A DNA stretch of 64,000 bases from contig BSBM01000123.1 of the NCBI GenBank assembly GCA_027924585.1, positions 12,712,001-12,776,000 of the forward strand, given 5' to 3'. A program made the translations under genes and the position numbers. Numbering within the stretch: the stretch's first letter is position 1; each line of letters begins with the position of its first letter. Positions 9,805 to 22,044 of the stretch are shown here, in pieces. The notes below the pieces were generated by a model, which saw only the letters and a program-made list of their open reading frames with translations, was not told the DNA's origin and did not search any database. The stretch is from Larix kaempferi (taxonomy: Eukaryota; Streptophyta; Pinopsida; Pinales; Pinaceae).

Positions 9805-10911
9805 CTAGACATCAGGGACATCTAAGACTAGGATGTTCATTGAAAGCTCAATGTCGGAACATGCAACCAATCTAACTGGCAATTTTTCTATTATCCCAAT
9901 GGCTTTCACTATTCTAGAGTCTATACCACATACATTCCTGTAAGGCCTTATGGGCATCAACTCGAGTTGTTTCATGACTCTAAGAGGCATAACATTGACT
10001 TCAACTCCTAAATCTAGCATACAGTTGTGTAATATCAAGCCATTGACTTGTAAGGCTACGTAAAAAGGAGGGCACCCTCCAAAGTTGTCACCTGACACAC
10101 TTTGGATCATGACAGGGGAATCCTTAGGTTCGAGTTGAACTTGCTTGGTTAATTTGTTCTTTGGTTGGATTCCCAAATGGTTGGTAGCCCTTTTGTGAAA
10201 AGAGGGGATTTTGAAAATCTCATAGAAAGGAATAGGCATGTTCATTTTGGACAAGAATCCCGAGATGTTGATGTTCAAGTTGTAGGGGTTTTCCTTATCT
10301 TTTTCATTTACATTCAAACCCAAAAATTTCATAATGTCATACTTGACAGAAGGGATTTTAATCAGGTCCTTCAAAGAGACTAAGGCAGAGGAATTGGTTA
10401 ACTCGCTAGGAACATTTGTTCTAGTAAGATCTTGGATACAGGGTTTTATGATTGGAGAATTCTTCACCTTATCAGGCCCTGGTTGTTTTCTCCATAATGT
10501 TGCTTTAGGTGTATTGGCTTTACGAGGAAGATCAATCTTGATTTCTTGGTCTTGCTTTTGCTTAGTTAAAGGGGTTTGACCAGGATTGGGATTGTTTCCA
10601 CTTTTTGACATTATTTCAGATGAAGGCTTTGAAGGTTTGGACATGATTCTTCGCACAGGTTGGTTGTTAGGACGCACCATCTTACTAGGCTGTTGGTCAA
10701 CTGGCTTATGCTGTTGAGGTCTAGGGGAACTATTCTTTGGAGGGACCGAATTGTTACAGATAGCACTTAACATTTCATTGGTTCGCTGGTCTCGTTTCTT
10801 AAGATCCTCATCTTGATTTTTAAGGAAGAGAGCCATGTTGGTGACCATTTCACATATATTTGACATAAATTCCATGGTCATTTGAGCAATAAGGCTGTTT
10901 TGAGAAGACAT
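9805..10911 (-). pseudogene. Gypsy-1 N-terminal region and aspartic protease
   Basis: This is a 368-residue open frame. The first third is Lys, Gln, Pro and Asn rich with no zinc knuckle. The C-terminal part carries GGCPPFYVALQVNG followed by the retropepsin motif CMLDLGVEVNVMP, where plant gypsy elements have DLGAS-like variants. The frame is intact and reaches the next domain after a short break at 9801-9805. The start ATG at 10911 lies about 45 bp downstream of a primer-binding-like site. A full gag is not present in this frame, so either gag is lost or it was divergent. Confidence 0.75.
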
Positions 10912-10954
10912 TTTCTTATGGGTTCTGTTACCACCTAAAGTTGCACTTTTAGTT

Positions 10955-10973
10955 GGACTTCAGTGAGCCACCA
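10955..10973 (-). promoter_or_regulatory. Possible primer-binding site of gypsy-1
   Basis: The minus strand reads TGGTGGCTCACTGAAGTCC. It resembles the TGGCGACTCC-CTGGGG type site of some plant gypsy elements (an Arg-tRNA type primer, from memory). It sits 44 bp before the first ATG. Mismatches make this tentative. Confidence 0.35.
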
Positions 10974-13900
10974 GTATTGCACAATTACTTGTGGTCTTTC
11001 AGAGTTCAGAAGTTCCAAGTTTGGCCTGTTCAAGGCCCCTTTTTAGTTTTTTTAGTGCATGACCGTGCCCCATGGGATTTGTAATAAAGTGAGCTAGCAT
11101 GGTGGTCTTTGAGTAACTCGGTTCCCTAGGACTTGACAACCAAAGAAGGTATTCCACGGAGTTTTTTCCCTTGTCAATTATGCTTTGCCTTTAGCAGAGT
11201 ATAATCGACGAGTTTTTCTCCTCCACCTCCAAAGCTGGAATGCCCAAAGTGGGGGTTAGGCCTTAGGGGATCATTAGAGCCCATTTTGTAACGTTTATAA
11301 ACATGCTAGACGCTAGGTTTTTGTCGTTTGGTCATGTATTAGGTCCCCCTGAAGTTTCAGTCAATTCCGAGAATTTTTCTTTTTCGCATTTTAAGCCATT
11401 TTTTATGGTTTAAATGAAAAAATTCAAAGGTTGATAAAAGTGTGATTCGGAGTCGGAATTTGGCACAAGGATGCTCGTTTTCAAGCTCAGAGCATCCTCT
11501 TTACCCTAGTACCCAATTTTCCTATGTTTCGGGCGACCAAGGCGTCCCGTGGAGCAGTTTTGCCTATCAGAGCTACAAAATGGCACTTTAATGCTAAAAG
11601 AGCATCAAAATGCACCAAGCCCAATTTTTAAAATATTTAAAAAAGAAGTATTTGGCACATGATATTTGACATGGCATTAGTCAAATAAGGTGGGCGACTT
11701 CATAAAAGTATCAAAGCATGAGAGTGGTGGGCTAATTTAAAGTTTGAAGCATTTAAAAAAACTGTACGGATCACCCTTCATCTTTCACGTGGGGCCAGCC
11801 TTCTGCACTTGGCCGTGAGTGAATTGGTTGGAGGATAAGTAAGCATATGGTGGATATTTTAATTTATATCTCAAACCATAGGTTCTGAATTATTAAAGTG
11901 GAAAGACATGTTTTGAAATATCGAAACCGTACAAACTTCTTTCATGTGGGCCATGCATTCTTTACCTAGCCATACGGATTGGTTTGAGACTGATTTATTT
12001 CGGTGGGCGCCTACCATTATTGTGAGATGGCATATCCATATGGGCAAGCTTCGATTAAAACTCCAACCAGCCCCACCATCCAACTAAGAAGTGGAAATTC
12101 CTCATTTGAGCATATGTGCCATCCCAACCTTCACGTGGGCCATTTTACTCCACGCAACCATGAACAGATTTCGGTTTGGTTAGTAGGATTTCAAGTTGTG
12201 GGCTCCCACCTCATTGGGAGGTGTCACCCATATGGAAATATTTCAAACTAAGTCAACCACCCAGCACACCATCCACGAAAACTTGGAAACATCCACTCGC
12301 CCTCATCCTCATGCGTGGGCCAGCAGCTCCATCCTCACGACATCTTCTATTTCATGTGTTTTTTTCCAAGTAATGTAAGGCATCTCCATTAGCTGAGAGC
12401 TTGCCTTGCTCTACAATCAAGGATTTGTCTCCTTACCAGGCTACTTGCCTTGTGCTATTTATTGAGCAGCTTTGGTCCATTATTTTGGCATTTGAAGGTG
12501 GAATCTCTGCTCTGATATTGTTGTATCATTTTCCGAATATTTGAGTAATAAAATAAGGCTTTGGAGGCTAGTCCTAAAGTGTTCTGTGGAGGCGTGATGT
12601 GTTAAGCTTTGCTTATGAGGTAATCTGTATTGATTTCACATGTCTTATATATTGTTGAGATAGATCTGTCTTTGGAAGGAAATTAATTTAAGTAAGAACA
12701 TCAGGTAATGCTTTATAGATTATTTGTTGTTGTTGAATGGTAGAAGGATTAACAAAGATATATAGATTCTTGTTTGAACTTACATCTTCGATTATTCTTT
12801 TTATTTGCAGACACGGGTATTTATAATCTCCTTGTACAAGTGTTGTGAGATCTTTTTGTAGGTAACCTACATTGGAGGAAATACCAAGCATGTTAGCTTG
12901 CTCGTCTTCTAGAATCTTCGAACAAAGTTCCATCTCTCAGGTCCTTCAAGGGAACAACTCCATTGACCAAAATTAATGCTCAAACCCCCAAGGGTTCATC
13001 TTCAAGATCCATCTTTCTAATCTAAATTGGTTACGGTTCTATTTTATTCTAGATTTCAAGTTTTAATATCATAAGAAGTAGATCTAGTTTCCTTAAGCTT
13101 GCACCTAATTCAAAAAATCTAAGTTTTGCTAAGGAAAAGTGCTTATAAAAGAAATATCTAGCATTGTTAGGCTTGTAATTTGGCTTGCGACTTGAAAGAG
13201 GGCAGCCAAAGATCCCTAGCAAGGCAAGCTTTCTAGCTTGTCTTACTAGTTACTTTTCTGCATCATTTGGATTTAGTTTTTTGAGACTTAGTTTGCATTT
13301 AGAAGAAGAACAAGTTCTTAGTTGTTTTTAGGCATTTCACAAACTTTTTAGTTTGCTGGAATTTCTTGCATGCATGACAGTCCTACATTAGAAAATTAAT
13401 TTAAAGTCAGTTAAAGACTCAAAAAATTGCCCAAAAAAAAGTTTTTACACACTAGTTGCATTAGTTTTCATTTTTGCATTTTGTAGCATTGTCAGAACAC
13501 TCTTAAAGTGTTAGAGTGTTCTAATTGTCATTTCTAATCAACTTTAGCTCGCTGATCTGTTTTATGTTCTTAGCAGGTTGGAGTTAAAAAACTCACAGAA
13601 AAGTCATCATGAAGCTCCCAGAACCACCTTGTGAATCAATTGTTCAAGCATTGTTTCACTTTCGCATTTTATTGTAAACTGTCTTGTTCCCTAATGATAA
13701 AGGGAAAGTAGTAGTTATATGAATTTCTTGATTGTAATTGAAAGAATAAAAAGAGCATAGCAGGCAATTCCAGCGCCTAACCCCAATCCCCCTAGGGGAG
13801 ATTTGCACTTTTTATTTTTTTTTTAAATTTTTGCAGCTTTTTCTAACTTTTTTCGTTTTAGATTAGTTTCATTTGAGCAATAGTAATTAAACAACTCACT

Positions 13901-14719
13901 CAAGCACACAACGTCCTCCGAGGACTCATCTATCATCTCGTTATATGCTTATGTGTTTTATTCAATCACACAACTGTTCTTAAAATATAATTCTAAAATT
14001 AACCCCTTGCTCTACTGAAGTACCCCATCACTTTGTGGTGCGAGGAAAAGATATTCTTGGGTTGTTGTTTAGTTAATCATCCACTCACACATTTTAATAA
14101 AACGAACAACGCACCAAGCCCAAAGTATGCTCTTGGCCGCTGCAGCTTGTCGGAACAGCTAGACCAATCAGAAACGGGTGCAAGGTACTTAGTTTAATAG
14201 GACAATCCAATCTCATCTTTCTTAGTGGAGTCGGGAGGTTGCATGGGTGTATACTGTAGAGTAAGCAGGATACTTTAAGAAGGTTTATCTTCGCCTAGTT
14301 GGACACTCGGTTAAGCCGCTAAAGCACTCAGTCCAAAGAGCTAGATCTGGTTGGGCCAAACCAAGAATTAACCCATTCCTTAATCCACTCATTTAAATAA
14401 TCTTAAAATTTACCAACTGAGACACTGCAATACTTTCACCGAGACCACACAAGCAACCCTACATAGCAGCAATCGCATGCATTTCACATTCTCGGCACTG
14501 GTCATTAATTTTCCATGTTTTAAGTTTCGATCATACATGTCGTGAATGCATATCTATCTTGTGTGGGGTTAATTGATTGATTTAATTTGCGAGCAATGCT
14601 AAGTTGTTATTTTTCCATCTCATTATCTTTTAACTCCTAGAATAGACTTTTACTTTTGTTGTAGATTAAAAGCCTTAGTTTAATTTTCATAGAGACCACC
14701 CCCCTTGGTTCGCTACGAG
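10974..14719. other. Non-coding LTR/leader-like DNA upstream of gypsy-1 pol
   Basis: No coding domain was recognised. The text has LTR-like character. There are AATAAA-type strings in plus orientation near 12548 and 13742 and several GC-containing islands. It is either a long LTR (ending next to the site at 10955-10973) or the long 5' leader of the same element. The orientation signals conflict, so neither is asserted. Confidence 0.4.
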
Positions 14720-14845
14720 TAAGCCTAGACGGAGGAGTCGAGTAATCAAGTGACAACACTTGACTCTCACTTGCCCCCAAGGACACACTGAGTGGCTTGA
14801 AGGTTTCTTGCCGCGCCCCCCCCAGGTGTGTATTAGGCGGCAACA
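14720..14845 (-). repeat. Right arm of the long inverted repeat around gypsy-1
   Basis: In plus orientation this ends ...aggtgtgtattaggcggcaaca at 14845. Its reverse complement begins TGTTGCCGCC and matches 5745-5890 as described there. A run of eight C (14816-14823) corresponds to the G run of the left arm. Flanking bases do not match those left of 5745, so no target duplication is evident. Confidence 0.7.
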
Positions 14846-14873
14846 GGTTCGTTTCTCAGTGGAGTCACGAAAT

Positions 14874-14883
14874 GGAGTCGCCA
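14874..14883 (-). promoter_or_regulatory. TGGCGACTCC primer-binding-like motif
   Basis: The minus strand reads TGGCGACTCC and, 9 bp further on, a second GACTCCACTGAG. This is the core of an Arg-type plant gypsy primer-binding site, just outside the right inverted arm. Confidence 0.35.
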
Positions 14884-15064
14884 GGTAGACTTAGGTTATT
14901 TTTTACCAAAATATATGTTGTGAATAAGCAAGGAGATATGAGTGAAAATGGATGGTTATGAATGATTTAGGAATATAAATGATAACCATCTAGTTTACAA
15001 GACCGGATGCGATAAGATATGAATTACACATGGATACTCGCAGATACCTGAGGTAAGCTTCTAC

Positions 15065-15083
15065 CTCCTCGGCAACGACGCCA
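15065..15083 (-). promoter_or_regulatory. Asp-tRNA type primer-binding site of a minus-strand gypsy
   Basis: The minus strand reads TGGCGTCGTTGCCGAGGAG, close to the Athila/Tat-type site TGGCGCCGTTGCCGGGGA. Four T residues separate it from an LTR end ...GTGTGATAACA at 15088, the normal spacing. It implies a 5' LTR on the high-coordinate side and an internal region running towards gypsy-1. Confidence 0.6.
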
Positions 15084-15087
15084 AAAA

Positions 15088-18000
15088 TGTTATCACACAA
15101 CTTGTAGTTGTCCCTAAAGGTTATCCTATCCAGGACGGTAGAGGTGTTGGGCAACTAAAGAGGTGACCCAAGAGATGCCATGGTTCCCAATGGAGTTGGG
15201 TGTCACGTTAACCGAGGCACTCTTCATTTTAGATCAAGCCTAATCAAGACAAAGGGGGAGACCCTAACTTAGCCAATGAAGGCTAGCGAACCCAATCTAG
15301 ACCTCCTAGGGAAATGTGATGAAGATAAAGTAGGAGACTGTTATCACACAAACTCTAGCTGCTTGTGGTATGTATCCCAATAGGGATGGTAGAGGTGAAC
15401 AGCCAGGTAGGTGTAACAAACAGTAGCCAGGTCCTCCGTCCAAGGGACAGAAGTCACACCGGACAAGGCTACAGTCGCTTTAGACGTGGCCAGTAGCCAA
15501 GTCAGGGGGGAGACCCCACTCAACCAGTGATGGTTGAGACTCTACAATTAGACACCCAAACCCAAAAGATAAACAAAGTGAAGACAGAATGGATGACTAA
15601 GTGTGAGAAATCCTCCAGCCTGGTGGAATCAAGACTCTGGATGGGAAAATGTACTAGAAGAAACCAATTCAGATCTGATTACACATACAAGTGATGGACT
15701 TAATGAAAGATTATAAGGCTGGAAAATAAATCAGCGAACAGAAAATTACTAGAAGAGTGTATAGGAACCCTGCCTATGGGGAATGAAGCTCATTATGATT
15801 TAGTAATACATGGCAAAGATGAATAAGCAATTTAAACACATATTCCAGCAATTAGAACTTGATTAAATGGCTGATTTAAGACACCAAAAAAACAGACCAG
15901 CAAGCAATGAAATTAACAGCCCAAGGGGAATGGGTTAAACAGTAGAAAAATGGACCTATGGCAGTAAAAAAAGACGTTTTTAAGCACTTCCAGTTGCTGA
16001 TACTTGGTACCTGAAGGTAAAAAGACGTTACGGAGCAGATTAAAGAGTACCCATAACCCTAAAGTTGACCCAAAAAACCAGATTTGACAGTTTTGCCCAG
16101 GTAGGGCAAAATTGGTGAAGGACTAGTGCCTAGTTCTATGGGCATATGGAGTCGGATTGCAATGAAATTTGAGATGTGGGCGTTTAAGCATAAATCATTA
16201 CTGGGTTTTAGATAAAAAAAGATTCTAACGGTGGGAAGTTAATTTTTTATAATTGTAGGGTTTATTTTTGATGGTTGCAGCTTAGCAAAACAGTGAAAAT
16301 GACAAAGAAGAGACAAGGAAATGAAGAGCACCTGGTAAAATGGTGAAGTGAAGAGCTTTTGAGTGAAGACTAGCCCAGAAGATCAAATGTGGAGCAGCCT
16401 GCGTGTTCCCTTGAGCATGAGGAGCGACTGGATGCCAATGGCGACCTGGGCACCTGCCACAATCAAGAAATAATCAGTAACTGCAGCAAATAAACAAGTA
16501 CAACAGCAAATAAATGGCTGAAAGATGAGAGAATTGAATAGCAATAAGCAAACTACAACTCCCTTGTGAATAACTTCGAAGAAAACAGCTAGAGTGGAGC
16601 TCCTGCTCCAAGTATAGTGCCCTTCTTCAAATGGCCACCAATGCTGCAAATAAAAACCAACCAACAAATATGGAAAGACAACACAAGATATCTCCACAAT
16701 GCATCCAACACTAGCTATCAATCACCACAAGATCAACTCCACAACACCAAGTATCAAGCTGAAAATGGAATGTCTCTCTCTCTATCAAGTGCAAGTCGAA
16801 AATGCCAAGAAGAAGTACAATGGAGGTGAGTCCATTCTCTTATAGAGATGGCTCACTCTCAAGATAGGTTTCCCCCCAAAATGGAGGGTTGAGATCATCT
16901 CCCCATCCACAAAATCGAATGGTGGAGATGAATCCCTAGAGGGGGGTGTGAATTGCCCCAAGAGAGCGCACTAGTGGATAGAGAGGGGCCCATGTGGGCC
17001 ATACATCAATACAAGGTGGAGTTGGGGGGTGTCTATGGGATGTTTTATCCCCCCAACCACATACAAGAAGGGTCCCACCATCAACATCAAGCAAATCGAA
17101 TTCCCCACTAGAGAGAAAAACGCCCCTATGGGCCAAAATCGACCTCCATGGTGAGCTAGGCAAATGAGGGCCCCGCAACCATCAAATATAATGTCAAAAC
17201 ATACCAAAATTACCTTATGAAATACCTTTACCATTGCCAACCATTGATTTTGCCATTTGCCTATAGTTGCCTTAGTCAAAATTCTGATTTCCATGTATTT
17301 TCTGCTGGTTTATATGGCTGAAGATGAAAATTGGGCTTTTGACCCACTTTTATTGCCCGGGTTGCCGAACCATCTGCTGCAATGTGATCGTGGACTCCAA
17401 AAGTAGTAGGGATGACCACTTGAACGACCCCGATCCATCACTTTGGCAATACTTGCCCCAAATCCATGATTTTTAATTAAAACAGGTCAAAGTTGACCAA
17501 TAATAATTAAAAATCTCTCAACTGGTTCAATGTTTTGCAATTCCGTCAGTTGTATGCTCATATGGAACCCCTGTAGATAATAAATGATCGAAATCGAAAT
17601 TCCGATTGCAACATTTTTTCGGGCCCATTTTTGGCCTAGTCAACCCAGTTTGACTAAGTCAAATTTGGTCAACTATAGTGCTAGCTGAAACCTGTATGCA
17701 AGCATGAAGTGACAAGGCTCAATTAAACAAGTTAGTACATTACTAAGCAATAAATGATAACATGGTGATAAAAAATTCATTAAATCTCGAAATAGTACAA
17801 GGCCCTGGTGAAGTGGGCCCACCACCTCCAAAAGATTAGAATGCTATACACCTCCATAGAATTGACCACCTTGCTGACTCTAGGTGATGTGGACAACAAG
17901 GTAAAAGATATGGGAGGATGAGGATAAAGATCGTGTGACCATTAGACATCTCGGGAAAGCGAGGTCCACTGAGGTAAGTATACCATGACAAAACACGGGG

Positions 18001-20886
18001 AAGGGCGGAGGTTCACAAATGGGTATAGTGCAGGGAAACCACCACTGGTCATCTAACAAGTATCCTACAACTCACATCCGTATCCGAAGACTCCGTGAGG
18101 TTCTTTTCTAGAGCTGCCAAACTAGGTGTCCGGCAAACCGTAACATGAGACTCTAGGGGGCAATCTTGAGCTTGTCCTTTGCTCCTTCTCACCTCCTCGT
18201 CCCGCAGGACTAGGTGAGGAATAACCACTACAAATGTTGATATGTATAGCTGACCAGAATCCATGTGTGTTCATAAACACATTGCATGGATTTTACAATG
18301 AGTTTCATACTTAGCCCTTTTTTGGCTAGATTTTACATTTATAACATAGAGGCCTTTTTAGCCTGATTTACATTTCATTTCTTCAAGTCTTCCTTTCTTC
18401 ATTTCTTCATGGCCCTCTTGGGCTACATACATATCTCAAAAGATATAAACATGGTGCTCATACTGCAAAGGTAATGGGGGTGGGTAATACAAGCTTTGAC
18501 GACAAGTGGGGAGCACCCGGTGAGGCTACACAATCCTAACTGCATTGCAACATCGGGGGCAACCGACAGGAGCAAATCCCAGGTCTAACCGTGTATCTCA
18601 CACACTAAAGAGCCGAGGCATAAGAAACAAGGAGTCATGGCAAACTCAGAGATCAGTGGGGAAAGGGGGTCCTCGTGATCACAAATCAGAATCCAAGTCA
18701 GGGGAGAAAGTGTCATGGATGAATTGGATGGGTGGAGAAGGTGATAATGGTGCTAAAGTCAGCTATCAAGGGGCTAAGTGATCAAGTCTAAGCCAAGTAT
18801 ACAGGACATGACTCAGCGTGCATATACATAAGTCTGACTAGAGGGGTGGATTGACATCACCAAAGGCCCAAACACATCATATCATAAGTAGATCACCAAA
18901 TATATCATCTCATGTAAAGTTAGTGTACTAGCAAGTATAAAAGAGTCTAATCTACAACATGAGCAATAATCAATATATGCAATACCTGCTGCACCATGTA
19001 CCTGCTGCTATTGAACCTGTATCTGAGCTGGATCTCTGCTGAATTCGGGCACATAATAAACCAGCACTGTACTGTGATGATCTCAATCAGAACAAGACTA
19101 GGCAACTGTCTCAAATGGGCTTGTGTCAAAGCCTGGCAAGGAAAGGTAACCCTGTGGTAGATGGTAAGTCCAACTGTCTGTCCCCTCTGATATGTCTGCT
19201 AGGGGCAATCTGAACAAAACTGCCTCGTCTGAGGCGGCTGATCTCCTAATCTGGAAAAAAAAGTACTGTGCGGTCCTCGGCCGCACAGTCTGTAGTGTGG
19301 AAGCTACTGCCGATATAATATGTGATAACAGAGACCAAGATGAGATTAGATCTAGATCTAGAATGATAAGTGGACCCAAGAGGTTAGACCTTGGTTGAAG
19401 AGGCTTATGACAAGGACAAATGTTCAACCAAGTATAAGATAAGGTCACTTATGGATTAAGAGTAGTAGATCTAGATAGATCTAATGCCAAGAAAAAGTAC
19501 CCAAGTGGGGCCCACCCTTAAAATATGGAAAATGGTCCAAATGGGGCTCACAGGGTCAAAATCAAGATGAAATGGCATTAGGGGGTATGCTACACAATGG
19601 ATCTATGACTTTGAGGAAGAAAAGGCAATACCCACGAATGGGATCTAGCGAAAGACCACTCACCCAACTAGTGTGACCTCCCTTGGAGAGGCCCAGTGCC
19701 TTGGATCAGGGGGCAAATGGAGTCGGATGTCCACCAAAATTTAGATCGGGATAGTTATGACTAATGTAGAGGTGGGTTTTAATTATTAAGCCCTAATAAT
19801 TGCTAGATCTCCATAGATCTGAAAAATAAAAAATACAAAGGTTTTGATTTTAAGGGTTTTAATGACCAATAGGATGAAAGACAAGAAAATGGATACGTAC
19901 CTTGTAGATCTTACCTCAAATGCTTGAGACTACGTTGCACATAGATGATCCTTGCATTTAGTTACAATTCCAAGCTAGATCCAAGTGATTCCAAGCAAAA
20001 ACGTCCAAGACCTAGGAGGAAAATGTCCCACTCAACCTGTAAAACAACTACAATAAGTTATATTTGATCCACGGATGAATGAGATCTAAGCATGGCATAT
20101 CAAAAGAAGCAAATCAATGGACAAAACACAATTGAGAAACTCCCTTCAAGATGAAAACATCTTTCCCAAGGGGGATGTGAGAAACCCAACAATCTTCCCT
20201 TCAAAGCAATTCACACTCCTTGCACAAGTAATTCGGCCTCCCTCTGTAGCTGTCAAAATCACCTGTAACAAGCAAAGATGTTTAAAGCAAGAGATGTATA
20301 ATCATGTACAAGAGCAACCCATCAAAGCACAAGAAGTAGATTTACAAAATAATATTTTATTCCAAGTTTTCCAGATCCCAAAAGGTGCCTTTACAATAGG
20401 GGGGTCTCCTCCTTAAATAGGATGAGGGAGACCAAAACCCTAAACCACTTTTGAAAACTAGTGGTGGAGATCAAAAAATACAATAATATAATCAACGACT
20501 AAGATGAGCCGGTACAACATAACATGGATCACTCACATGAGGGGGGGGTGCACACACTAAAAGAGGCCTCCAAGGCGTGCGCACCACATAAATATAACAA
20601 AAATACAAGTATGCCACAATAGATGACTAGTACAAGTGACTAGGAGTACATGGTGGCACTAGGAGGTATTACTTCCCTTCACTAGCATCACCCCATGGCA
20701 TAATAATATAACATAAGACTCAATGACATGTCCAAGTGTACAAATGATCAAATCCTGGCCCCCTCAACTGAGAGAAGAATGCATCAAATCACATCCTGAT
20801 GACTGTGTGGACCCCACTGACTACTGCAAACTGATCTGGAAGGAGTGGGACACACCATAGATGACCTCAAAGCAGACCTCATGCCA
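15088..20886 (-). other. Long LTR-like non-coding region (minus orientation)
   Basis: The region starts TGTTATCACACAAC in plus reading, next to the primer-binding site, and runs without any recognisable coding domain to the point where copia-2 begins. Two segments look related. One pair is around 15088 and 15344 (tgttatcacacaa...ggtagaggtg). The other is the 16140 and 19700 neighbourhoods (atggagtcggat followed by similar text), with similar following blocks near 16880 and 20440 (gtggagat). It could be one very long LTR or two diverged LTR copies side by side. A 9 bp hairpin stem sits at 19265-19289. Isolated open frames here lack any family motif. Confidence 0.4.
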
Positions 20887-21225
20887 AAACCTTCAGATTA
20901 GTTATCACACGCATGGCCATAGGTTTGCAATTCTACATTTGAAATCTCTTCAAGATCTTGACTGCATACTTATTACTTACCCTACCCAAGGAAAATATCC
21001 CTTGGTCTTTGCCAAGTTGCCAACCCCTAGAAGTAATGCATTGGGCCAATGTCTTTCATCTCGAACCCAACTGCCATATTTTCCTTTCATCCTGCAATGA
21101 GCTTCTCTAAACTTGTAAGAAACAAGTCATCTACGTACAACACCAAAACACACAAATCAATTTCAACTAATATAAAATATAAGTTGGGATTTGCTTCAAT
21201 TTTGGTGAAGCCCATACCTTGCAGG
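20887..21225 (-). pseudogene. Copia-2 reverse transcriptase, catalytic half
   Basis: After the MITE the minus strand continues with GMGFTKIEANPNLYFILVE and then LVLYVDDLFLTSLEKLIAG. The YVDD polymerase box is intact at 21126-21137. EFEMKDIGPMHYF-type text follows (here GFEMKDIGPMHYF, then a stop). Further stops appear, and the copia similarity ends near 20887 just after a TNLK motif. This half would supply the second and third catalytic Asp residues of the polymerase. Confidence 0.85.
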
Positions 21226-22044
21226 CAGGGTCACATGGTTCGGGTTCGAATTCGAGGTCGACCACCATGAAATTCGGGATAGAATTCGGCTTTTGGGATA
21301 AAGTTTGAAATGAGGTTCAGCATTAGATTCGTCCATATATATATATTTTCAAAATATAAATTATTTTCTATAATATATTTACATATAAATTTATAATATA
21401 TAATATGTACTAAATTATAAACTAATATATGATGTACAATATATATACAATATAAAGTATAATAATATATATATGTTATAATATATGCCTAAAATATCTA
21501 ATATACATGTTATAAGTTATAACGTATGAACTTTATGAATTATATGGCATAAACGGAAAGCACAAGCTGATATCTGATATAAAAAAACCCGTGTTAAAGT
21601 GATATTTGGTGGTCGAGAGGTAAAACCCAAATTTCTTACCCACAATTTTTACATACACTGAATGCATATGCTGTTATAAAAAAACCTGTGTTAAAGTGAT
21701 ATCTGCCCATTGAGAGGGAAAACCCACATTTTTACGCACAATTTTTACATACACGGAATGCACACACTGATATCTGGCTGTCGAGAGGGAAAGTAATGTG
21801 TAGGCCACTGAGAGGGAAATAATCGGATTGTGAATGATTGACGGCACGCGTATGTCACTAGCCGCTTCTACCTTTGAGGACTGAAGCCCAGAACTAGAAA
21901 ACACATTGCGACTTGGCAATAACAGAAAAGCCTTGTTAGCCTGGACGAATTTAATGAGCCGAACTGAAACAAATTTGATATTTTGGTTGAAGTTCGGCGA
22001 ATTTCGAACTTGAAAGAAGAAATCCGCCGAACCCTGTGACATAG
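21226..22044. mobile_element. hAT-type MITE (819 bp) inside copia-2 RT
   Basis: The element starts CAGGGTCACATGGTTCGGG and its other end, read inward, starts CTATGTCACAGGGTTCGG, an imperfect terminal inverted repeat. The flanks carry a perfect 8 bp direct repeat CTTGCAGG (21218-21225 and 22045-22052), the hAT length. Removing the insert plus one repeat restores copia RT reading. There is no transposase inside; the interior is AT-rich. The left 27 bp from GTCACATGG are identical to the end of hAT-B at 1102-1128, so hAT-B or a relative probably mobilised it. GTTCGG/CGAACT motifs crowd both subterminal regions. Confidence 0.9.

Larger units (their letters stand above)
6087..10973 (-). mobile_element. 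Ty3/gypsy element with an extra RNase H (gypsy-1)
   Basis: Going down the minus strand, the order is: short leader with a primer-binding-like site, aspartic protease, an archaeal-type RNase H, reverse transcriptase, the usual gypsy RNase H, integrase zinc finger, integrase core and integrase C-terminus. The DLGA-type protease and a second RNase H place it near the Tat/Athila side of plant gypsy elements. No zinc-knuckle gag is recognisable upstream of the protease. Frameshifts and stops occur throughout, so it is not autonomous. The expected 3' LTR next to 6087 is not seen; the left inverted arm lies there instead. Confidence 0.85.

Noticed and set aside
16383-16721. A 112-codon minus-strand frame with hydrophobic stretches
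   Set aside because: It lies in LTR-like DNA, has no family motif, and its hydrophobicity follows from the local base composition.
20430-20450. Telomere-like ccctaaa strings
   Set aside because: Only single units occur here and elsewhere; there is no array.
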